In this document: piece after piece, positions 1 through 3,924 of the stretch
Position numbering within the stretch: the first letter of the stretch is position 1
Layout of the letters: every line of letters begins with the position of its first letter
NCBI GenBank assembly: GCA_021790375.1
Contig: JAJYEB010000131.1
Span: 1-5,862, forward strand
Direction: 5' to 3'
Length of the DNA: 5,862 nt
From: Chloroflexota bacterium
GTDB lineage: Bacteria > Chloroflexota > Limnocylindria > Limnocylindrales > CSP1-4
Notes under the pieces: generated by a model
What the model was told of the DNA's origin: nothing
What the model saw: only the letters and a program-made list of their open reading frames with translations
Database searches by the model: none
Translations under genes and position numbers: made by a program

Positions 1-1
1 G

Positions 2-277
2 CCCGGCGCCGCGCCGGCACCGATGCGCACCACCATGGTCCTGGCCGTCCGCAACGAGCCCGGATCGCTGCACCGCTGCCTGGGCGTCTTCGCGCGCGCC
101 GGCCTCAACATGAGCAAGCTCGAGTCGCGCCCCAGCCACGACCGCGCCTGGGAGTACGTGTTCTGGGTCGACCTGGACGCCGACGAGCGCCAGGCCGCGC
201 AGGCCGCCGCCGAGCTGAGCTCGGACGCCGCGATGGTCCGGATCCTGGGCACGTACCGGCGGGCCCCGGAGGAATAG
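2..277 (+). CDS. pheA: Prephenate dehydratase, C-terminal ACT domain (5' end outside window)
   Basis: Prephenate dehydratase converts prephenate to phenylpyruvate in phenylalanine synthesis in the cytoplasm; its C-terminal ACT domain binds phenylalanine and gives feedback inhibition. Only this ACT domain is present. The frame is open from base 2 through the TAG at 275-277, so the ATG at 23 is internal and not a start. The visible protein contains NEPGSLHRCLGVFARAG, matching the PGAL...L..F...GIN pattern of this ACT family, followed by MSKLESRPSH, the diagnostic ESRP motif of the phenylalanine-binding site, and WEYVFWVDLDAD, matching the family's W.Y.F.ID strand. The protein ends about 65 residues after ESRP, as is usual for PheA. 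The catalytic dehydratase domain, and any fused chorismate mutase, would lie upstream and cannot be seen. Family assignment is strong; monofunctional versus bifunctional form cannot be decided. Confidence 0.9.
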   Translation, partial: PGAAPAPMRTTMVLAVRNEPGSLHRCLGVFARAGLNMSKLESRPSHDRAWEYVFWVDLDADERQAAQAAAELSSDAAMVRILGTYRRAPEE

Positions 278-314
278 CCACCGGGCCAGGGCGGATCCGT
301 CCCCGGCCGCCGGA

Positions 315-368
315 CGTCGCCTCGATCCCAGGTATCGCCTCGACCCCGGATGTCGCCTCGACCTCAGA
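315..368. repeat. Three tandem 18-bp repeats between convergent genes
   Basis: Three consecutive 18-bp units (315-332, 333-350, 351-368) share the core TCGCCTCGA at 317, 335 and 353, with variation in the last bases. The third unit overlaps the stop codon of the minus-strand RNHCP gene and supplies one arm of the stem-loop at 355-380. The array fills most of the 86-bp gap between the pheA end and the RNHCP stop. Confidence 0.75.
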
Positions 369-380
369 TGAGGCCGAGGC
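355..380. terminator. Stem-loop between convergent genes, possible bidirectional terminator
   Basis: Bases 355-365 pair with 370-380 (11 bp including one G-T pair) around the 4-base loop AGAT. The stem spans the RNHCP stop codon (364-366) and lies 78 bp after the pheA stop, in the right place to end both convergent transcripts. No T-run follows on either strand, so it is not a classical intrinsic terminator and may act only as an RNA 3'-end stabiliser. It may also be a by-product of the adjacent 18-bp repeats. Confidence 0.4.
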
Positions 381-705
381 GATCGAGGGGGAACGGCGGT
401 TGCGCGAGCGGCTTCACCGCGAGCCTGACCAGCAGGAGCGGGTTGTCGTCGCCGGCCGTGCGGTTCGCGTGGAGGACGCCGCACCCCGCGCAGCGATGGA
501 TGAGGATCCACTCGCCGTCGCCGCGGACGGTGATCGCGATCGGCTCCATCGACGCGTGGCAGTCGGACGCCCGGTCGCCCGGGACGTCATCGACGTGGCG
601 GCTCCACAGGCAGTTGGGGCAATGGTTGCGGTGCGCCGTCCCGGGCGCGACCGCCGGCACATCGAGCCGGCAGTGGACGCAGCGGAACGACGAAGGCGGT
701 TTCAA
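364..705 (-). CDS. RNHCP-domain zinc-ribbon protein
   Basis: A 113-residue protein filled almost entirely by the RNHCP domain, a small cysteine-rich family whose biochemical function I do not know. Visible motifs are RCVHC (C9/C12), the signature RNHCPNCLWSRHVD (residues 26-39, C29/C32), PGDR (42-45) then C49, and GEWILIHRCAGCG (64-76, C72/C75) followed by NRTAGDDN (81-88). The three CxxC pairs make zinc binding likely. The frame stays open upstream to a GTG at 843, but that would run through the intrinsic terminator at 809-833. I therefore place the start at the TTG at 703-705, which has a GGGAG Shine-Dalgarno 8 nt upstream (714-718) and puts the first CxxC near the N-terminus, as expected. 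It is preceded by an attenuator-like leader. RNA or ribosome association is plausible for a small zinc ribbon but is only inference. Confidence 0.88.
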   Translation of the reverse strand: MKPPSSFRCVHCRLDVPAVAPGTAHRNHCPNCLWSRHVDDVPGDRASDCHASMEPIAITVRGDGEWILIHRCAGCGVLHANRTAGDDNPLLLVRLAVKPLAQPPFPLDRLGLI

Positions 706-712
706 CGGAGTG

Positions 713-724
713 TCTCCCGGGAGA
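713..724. promoter_or_regulatory. 12-bp perfect palindrome containing the RNHCP ribosome-binding site
   Basis: TCTCCCGGGAGA is a perfect 12-bp palindrome. Read on the minus strand it contains the GGGAG Shine-Dalgarno site used to place the TTG start at 705, with 8 nt between. As RNA it could dimerise or pair with neighbouring sequence and so limit access to the ribosome-binding site. It may also be chance in GC-rich DNA. Confidence 0.5.
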
Positions 725-781
725 AGGGTCGACCGGCTGCTGGTCGCGTCGCGTCCCGGGGTGGGCAGGGGAGCGGCCGGG

Positions 782-803
782 CCGGGCGGCAGGGGCCGCC
801 CGG
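782..803 (-). other. GC-rich stem-loop in RNHCP 5' untranslated region
   Basis: CCGGGCGGC (782-790) pairs perfectly with GCCGCCCGG (795-803) around a 4-base loop. On the minus-strand transcript it lies just after the U-run of the terminator at 809-833 and about 75 nt before the RNHCP start. It would form only in read-through transcripts and may protect or structure that mRNA. No T-run follows it on either strand, so it is not itself an intrinsic terminator. Confidence 0.5.
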
Positions 804-808
804 GGCAC

Positions 809-833
809 AAAAAGGCCGTCCCGTGGGGACGGC
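809..833 (-). terminator. Intrinsic terminator upstream of the RNHCP gene (attenuator)
   Basis: On the minus strand GCCGTCCC (833-826), loop CAC, GGGACGGC (822-815) forms a perfect 8-bp stem, followed by C and five T residues (813-809). This is a canonical rho-independent terminator. It lies about 130 nt after the predicted transcription start near 963 and about 100 nt before the RNHCP start at 705. It would therefore stop leader transcripts before the gene, rather than ending the methyltransferase transcript at once (that stop is some 160 nt upstream). Confidence 0.8.
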
Positions 834-880
834 TCTCAGGCACCTGGTCGTGTGCCTGGAATCAGCCGCCGAACCCCCGG
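825..880 (-). promoter_or_regulatory. Candidate antiterminator and pause hairpin of the leader
   Basis: On the minus strand GGGG (877-874) and CGGC (871-868) can pair with CCCC (828-825) and GCCG (833-830). These last bases are the 5' arm of the terminator plus its first loop base, so the two structures exclude each other. Inside this long-range stem sits a perfect 7-bp hairpin, CAGGCAC (858-852) with GTGCCTG (843-837) and an 8-base loop, which would bring the two arms together. The left arm overlaps the last codons of the leader ORF (862-918), so a ribosome finishing that ORF would block the antiterminator. Pairing was read by eye; no folding energies were computed. Confidence 0.5.
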
Positions 881-918
881 AGATGCGACGCGCGAGCGGG
901 TGCCACCGTGGCTGCCAT
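862..918 (-). CDS. Putative leader peptide of the RNHCP attenuator
   Basis: An 18-codon ORF starts at ATG 918-916 and ends at TGA 864-862. Its product is MAATVAPARASHLRGFGG. A GGAGG Shine-Dalgarno (929-933) lies 10 nt upstream, slightly long but strong. The predicted transcription start is about 45 nt upstream, and an intrinsic terminator lies 29 nt after the stop, the usual order in leader-peptide attenuators. There is no run of one regulatory amino acid, so the signal may be ribosome stalling or general translation status rather than one charged tRNA. I know no family for this peptide. The coding claim rests only on the Shine-Dalgarno site, the start-stop arrangement and the surrounding hairpins; chance is possible for so short a frame. 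Confidence 0.5.
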   Translation of the reverse strand: MAATVAPARASHLRGFGG

Positions 919-928
919 GCGGCGTTCG

Positions 929-947
929 CCTCCTCTCGTGCCGGAGG
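929..947 (-). promoter_or_regulatory. Hairpin sequestering the leader-ORF Shine-Dalgarno
   Basis: On the minus strand CCTCC (947-943) is an exact complement of the GGAGG Shine-Dalgarno (933-929), with a 9-base loop. In this fold the leader ORF's ribosome site is masked, adding a possible control point on leader translation. The stem is only 5 bp, so it would be easily opened. Confidence 0.4.
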
Positions 948-969
948 TACTGTCCACCGGCCGGCGCGG

Positions 970-999
970 ACGCTACCGCACGGACCGTCCCCGTGTCAA
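970..999 (-). promoter_or_regulatory. Promoter for the RNHCP leader transcript
   Basis: On the minus strand a consensus -35 TTGACA (999-994) is followed after 18 bp by TAGCGT (975-970), which keeps the key T, A and final T of a -10 box. Transcription would start near 963. The -35 overlaps the TGA stop (998-996) of the upstream methyltransferase gene, so the RNHCP leader seems to have its own start rather than relying on read-through. A perfect TTGACA is notable in such GC-rich DNA. Confidence 0.65.
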
Positions 1000-1619
1000 C
1001 GCGCCTGCCGGCCCCGGATCCCTCGCGGGCGCGGCAGGAGCATCGGGACGCGCGCGGCGTACGACAGGTAGGCCCCTCCGAAGTGCCCGACCAGGAGCCG
1101 TTCCTCGAGCCGGCAGCGAGCGACGAACGCAGGCACCAGCAGAACCGCCCCCGCTGCCATGAGCCAGCTCCCGAGCGCCAGCGCGCCGCCTGCCCAGAGC
1201 AGCAGGATCGAGAGGTAGAGCGGGTGACGGACCAGCCCGAACGCCCCGTGCGTGACCAGCACCGTGTCGGGCCGCACCTCAGGGGGAGACGCGAGTTGCC
1301 GCCCGATCGACCGGAGCCCCCACGCCGCGAGCCATCCCGCCGTCGCCAGCACCAGCAGCCCGAGCAGCCTGGCGGCCATGCCGGCCGGCCCCGGAAGGGG
1401 GATCGTCCCGGCCATCGACAGCGCCGTCCCCATTCCGGCCAGTACGAACCCGCCGATGCCCGCGAAGTTGACGGTGGCGAGCGGCCCCGTGTCGCGCCGG
1501 ACCGGCTTCGGGCGCGAGCGCACGGCTTCCCGGGCCAGTTCCGCCAAGCCGATCGCAGCGAGCGAAAGCGCGGCCACTGCCACCGCGATCCGCGTCACTG
1601 ACTCCACGACGGGCCCCAT
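996..1619 (-). CDS. Isoprenylcysteine carboxyl methyltransferase-family membrane methyltransferase
   Basis: A 207-residue integral membrane protein of the ICMT/phospholipid N-methyltransferase superfamily, which transfers methyl groups from S-adenosylmethionine; the bacterial substrate is not evident. Hydrophobic segments lie at about residues 9-27, 50-70, 83-101 and 134-168 (probably a helical pair). The family core follows: THGAFGLVRHPLYLS (123-137) with the RHP.Y motif, then CRLEERLL (169-176) with the paired glutamates, and the tail FGGAYLSYAARVPMLLPR (180-197), all as in cofactor-binding C-termini of this family. The frame is open to 1763, but that extension encodes only the 15-bp tandem repeats. 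I chose the ATG at 1617-1619, just before the first membrane segment; a -10-like TACGTT (1632-1627) 7 nt upstream suggests a nearly leaderless start. Its stop overlaps the next promoter. Confidence 0.82.
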   Translation of the reverse strand: MGPVVESVTRIAVAVAALSLAAIGLAELAREAVRSRPKPVRRDTGPLATVNFAGIGGFVLAGMGTALSMAGTIPLPGPAGMAARLLGLLVLATAGWLAAWGLRSIGRQLASPPEVRPDTVLVTHGAFGLVRHPLYLSILLLWAGGALALGSWLMAAGAVLLVPAFVARCRLEERLLVGHFGGAYLSYAARVPMLLPRPRGIRGRQAR

Positions 1620-1635
1620 CCGCCCCAACGTACCG

Positions 1636-1710
1636 CATGCACGACTCCGCCATGCACGACTCCGCCATGCACGGCTCCGCCGCACACGGCCCCGCCACGC
1701 ACGGTTCTGC
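1636..1710. repeat. Five tandem 15-bp repeats
   Basis: Five units of 15 bp start at 1636, 1651, 1666, 1681 and 1696. The first two are identical (CATGCACGACTCCGC) and the rest diverge progressively to the right. The array lies directly upstream of the methyltransferase start on its strand and creates a spurious N-terminal extension rich in Trp-Arg-Ser-Arg-Ala units. Confidence 0.85.
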
Positions 1711-1760
1711 TCGTCACCCCCGGCGGATCTCCTCGCCCTGGCAGGGGGCGGTCGGGTCTC

Positions 1761-1787
1761 CATACAAAGTATGGCGGCGTGATCACG
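1761..1787. repeat. Palindromic 27-bp element, copy 1
   Basis: CATACAAAGTATG (1761-1773) has 5-bp arms around AAA, extended to 6 bp by flanking C1760 and G1774. It is followed by CGGCG and the 10-bp palindrome CGTGATCACG (1778-1787). The 27 bp match copy 2 (2121-2147) at 25 positions in the same orientation. The AT-rich core stands out in its GC-rich setting. It could be an operator or a dispersed repeat. Confidence 0.75.
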
Positions 1788-1871
1788 ACTGCGGCTTGAT
1801 CACGCGCTCACCGGCCGGACCAGGCTCCGCCGTCCGTACCCGGGTCGGGGGGGGCGGGATCGGATAGCGCG

Positions 1872-1943
1872 CCACGATCGAGCTCCGCACCACGATCGGG
1901 CCGCGCACCACGATCGCGCCGCACACCAGGATCCAGCCAGATC
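1872..1943. repeat. Tandem 18-bp repeats, four units
   Basis: Units start at 1872, 1890, 1908 and 1926. The first three begin CCACGATCG and the fourth has CCAGGATCC. The spacing is exact at 18 bp, with divergence in the second half of each unit. The CACGA...CTCCGC pattern of the first unit resembles the 15-bp units at 1636-1710, hinting at shared ancestry. Confidence 0.75.
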
Positions 1944-1955
1944 ACTAGACCCGAC

Positions 1956-1987
1956 GCTCGCCCGCTCGCCCGCTCGCCCGCTCGCCC
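1956..1987. repeat. Four perfect 8-bp tandem repeats
   Basis: GCTCGCCC occurs four times without interruption (1956, 1964, 1972, 1980). It is a simple-sequence tract open to slippage. No coding frame runs through it. Confidence 0.9.
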
Positions 1988-2051
1988 GCCGAGACGACCG
2001 TGGGCGCAACCGACCCAACCCGATTGGGTGACCCCGCCCACGTGCTCGCGG

Positions 2052-2096
2052 CAGGCGCCTCGACGGCAGGCTCCCCCGCAACAGGCTCCGCCGGCG
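2052..2096. repeat. Three tandem 15-bp repeats
   Basis: CAGGC-containing units begin at 2052, 2067 and 2082 (period 15) with moderate divergence. The array lies 24 bp to the left of palindromic copy 2, paralleling the 15-bp array to the left of copy 1. Confidence 0.6.
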
Positions 2097-2120
2097 TCGC
2101 GCCCACAACGGCTGATCTGC

Positions 2121-2147
2121 CATACAAAGTATGTCGGCGCGATCACG
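2121..2147. repeat. Palindromic 27-bp element, copy 2
   Basis: The second copy of CATACAAAGTATG (2121-2133) is followed by TCGGCGCGATCACG, differing from copy 1 at two positions only. Here the outer palindrome pair is lost (C2120 versus T2134). It lies about 115 bp upstream of the dimethylformamidase-like start and runs directly into the 19-bp tandem array. Confidence 0.75.
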
Positions 2148-2200
2148 CCCGGCGGCAGGGTCCACGCCCGGCGGCAGGGTCCACGCCCGGCAGCAGGGTC
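2144..2200. repeat. Three tandem 19-bp repeats
   Basis: Units at 2144, 2163 and 2182 read CACGCCCGGCGGCAGGGTC, with one change (G to A) in the third; a partial fourth (CATGCCCGGC) begins at 2201. A further direct repeat, GGTGCACGCCCGACG, occurs at 2213 and again at 2262, the second covering the proposed GTG start of the downstream gene. A 19-bp period shifts frame each unit, arguing against coding. Confidence 0.85.
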
Positions 2201-2262
2201 CATGCCCGGCCCGGTGCACGCCCGACGCGCCGACTCGCGCGCCGCCCGGCGACAATGGCCGG

Positions 2263-3822
2263 GTGCACGCCCGACGTGACAGCGCCCTCCTCGCCACCCT
2301 CGGCATCCTGCTGCTCGCCCTCACCGTCGTCCCCGGGGCATCGCCTGCGCCGCGCCGGATCGTCGGCCCCGGCCCCGCCGCGACCCCCATCGCCACGCCG
2401 GCCGTGCCCCCGCCCTCGCCCATCATCGCCAGTCGGGTCATCGGCGGCCCTCGCCCCAACGTCGCCGAGTTGCTCCGCCAGTACCAGTACGGGGAACCGC
2501 CCGTGCCCCTCTTCCCGGGCGCGCGTGCCGGCGACTGGCGCCTCGACCGCCCCGACCTCAACGCGGTCGCCGGATACGCCGGCCAGACGAGCGTGCTCCC
2601 CGGCGGATCGGTCGATCTCCACATCAGGTCGGTCGGCCCGACCGTCCGCCTGGACGTCTTCCGGGTCGGTGCCGGGGACGCGCAGCACCTGCTCACGATC
2701 CGCGACGTCCCCACCGGCTGGCACGCCGACGCCGCCGCGGATCCCGCCACCGGCCGGGTCGAGGACCACTGGCCGGTCACCGAGACGCTCGCCATCCCCC
2801 CGGCCTGGCAGAGCGGCTTCTACCTCGTCAAGTGCAGTCTCCCCGACGGCCGCGCGTCGTACATCCCGTTCGTGGTCCGGCCCGCCGCCCCCGCCCCGCT
2901 CCTCGTCGTCGTCCCGATGCTCACCTACGAGGCCTACAACGGCTGGGGTGGCACCGACCTCTACGGCTGGTATCGCGGGCCCCGCCCGCGCGCGGTCGAG
3001 GCGAGCTTCGACCGGCCCTTCGAGCATGGCTACGGCGCGGGGATGCTGTTCCGGCTCGACTTCCCGCTCTGGGTCTGGCTGGAGGACCACGGCTACCACC
3101 CCGCCTACGCCACCGACATCGACATCGCGCGGGACCCGGCCCTGGTCACGAGGGCACGGACCGTGATCCTGTCGGGCCACCCCGAGTACTGGCTGCGCGG
3201 CGATCGGGATGCTTTGGACGCGGCGCAGCGGGCCGGCGTCGGGATCCTGGGCATGGGCGCGGACATGGGTTACTGGCAGGTCCGGCTCGCGCCGTCTGCA
3301 GGCGGGACCCCCGACCGGACCGTGGTCTGCTGGAAGAGCGCGACCGAGGACCCCCTCGCCGCGAGCGAACCCCTCGACACGACGGGCGCGTTCGCCGACC
3401 CGCCGCTCTCGAGGCCCGTCCAGGACCTGCTCGGCGAGGCGTACGGCGGCGTGGTCGCCGGGCTGCACCCGCTGGTCGTCGGCCCCGGTATCGCCGCGTT
3501 CTCGCCCGAGTCGGGCATGCGGGCCGGGCAGGCGCTGCCGGGACTCGTCGGCGACGAAGTGGATCTCGTCTCGCGGCAACCGGGCGCGGTCATCCTGGGC
3601 GCCACGCCGGTCGACCTGACGGGGCACCCGCCGGGAACCGCCGGCGCGAGTGCCTGGGTGACGCCGGGCGGAGCGCACGTGTTCGACGCCGGGACCTTCG
3701 ACTGGTCCTGGGGGCTCGACCCGCGCTACGCGGCCGCCCTTCCCGGGTTCCCGGCCGATTCGTTCGGCCGCCTGATGGCGGATCTCCTGGCCTGGGCGGG
3801 CACGCCCGAGCCGGGCGCGTAG
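2263..3822 (+). CDS. Secreted N,N-dimethylformamidase beta-subunit-like protein
   Basis: A 519-residue protein with the fold of the large subunit of N,N-dimethylformamidase, an iron enzyme that hydrolyses dimethylformamide to dimethylamine and formate; the substrate here is unknown. Residues 4-29 form a signal peptide (RR, hydrophobic LLATLGILLLALTVV, then GASPA), followed by a Pro/Ala-rich linker to about 62. Then come a beta-sandwich-like part (VAGYAGQTSVLPGGSVDL at 102-119), GFYLVKC (185-191), TYEAYNGWGG (221-230), SGHPEYW (304-310), YWQVRL (337-342), VVCWKS (354-359) and FDWSWGLD (479-486). Y187, Y225 and E308 match the spacing I recall for the two-tyrosine, one-glutamate iron site. The GTG at 2263 is chosen because the frame upstream (to ATG 2131) encodes only tandem repeats. 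A -10-like GACAAT ends 6 nt before it, so translation may be leaderless. No small-subunit gene is adjacent. Confidence 0.8.
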   Translation: MHARRDSALLATLGILLLALTVVPGASPAPRRIVGPGPAATPIATPAVPPPSPIIASRVIGGPRPNVAELLRQYQYGEPPVPLFPGARAGDWRLDRPDLNAVAGYAGQTSVLPGGSVDLHIRSVGPTVRLDVFRVGAGDAQHLLTIRDVPTGWHADAAADPATGRVEDHWPVTETLAIPPAWQSGFYLVKCSLPDGRASYIPFVVRPAAPAPLLVVVPMLTYEAYNGWGGTDLYGWYRGPRPRAVEASFDRPFEHGYGAGMLFRLDFPLWVWLEDHGYHPAYATDIDIARDPALVTRARTVILSGHPEYWLRGDRDALDAAQRAGVGILGMGADMGYWQVRLAPSAGGTPDRTVVCWKSATEDPLAASEPLDTTGAFADPPLSRPVQDLLGEAYGGVVAGLHPLVVGPGIAAFSPESGMRAGQALPGLVGDEVDLVSRQPGAVILGATPVDLTGHPPGTAGASAWVTPGGAHVFDAGTFDWSWGLDPRYAAALPGFPADSFGRLMADLLAWAGTPEPGA

Positions 3823-3825
3823 AAT
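3820..3825 (+). promoter_or_regulatory. Possible -10 element upstream of the aldehyde dehydrogenase
   Basis: TAGAAT, one base off the consensus -10, overlaps the TAG stop of the preceding gene. The hexamer 17 bp upstream (CGGGCA, 3797-3802) matches a -35 only weakly. If used, it would give the dehydrogenase its own promoter with a leader of about 90 nt. That leader contains a bulged stem-loop (3871-3890, GACGC/GCGTC core). Confidence 0.3.
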
Positions 3826-3924
3826 CGCCCGACCGAACACCCCCGACCACATCGACCAGCCCGTCCCCGGGGCGACGCGCAGCGTCTGCCCGGTGTCCAC
3901 AGGCGACCGCCAGGAGGCAACCCG

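Larger units (their letters stand above)
1620..2262. other. Repeat-rich 643-bp intergenic region between divergent genes
   Basis: No frame here shows recognisable protein features. The open frames translate tandem repeats into low-complexity Arg, Ala, Pro and Gly strings. The region holds five tandem arrays (1636-1710, 1872-1943, 1956-1987, 2052-2096, 2144-2200), two copies of a 27-bp palindrome-bearing element (1761-1787 and 2121-2147), and a small stem-loop ACCCAA/TTGGGT at 2013-2029. It separates the minus-strand methyltransferase from the plus-strand dimethylformamidase-like gene and must hold their upstream control sites. Confidence 0.7.

Noticed and set aside
891..910. T-box riboswitch-like core (GGTGGCACC followed by CGC on the minus strand) ahead of a CGTCCC/GGGACG terminator
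   Set aside because: The match to the T-box core is imperfect, it lies about 60 nt from the terminator instead of next to it, no Stem I or specifier loop fits in the roughly 50 nt after the predicted start, and the bases are explained as codons of the leader ORF. A covariance-model search would settle it.
350..1162. Plus-strand open frames across the RNHCP gene and its leader
   Set aside because: They are antisense to the RNHCP gene and cross its terminator and promoter. Their translations are low-complexity with no family signal.
1636..2200. CRISPR array
   Set aside because: Units are 8-19 bp and abut directly without unique spacers, so these are simple tandem repeats.
2131..2262. N-terminal extension of the dimethylformamidase-like gene from the ATG within CATACAAAGTATG
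   Set aside because: The extension is encoded by 19-bp tandem repeats and puts 44 charged and Pro-rich residues before the signal peptide.
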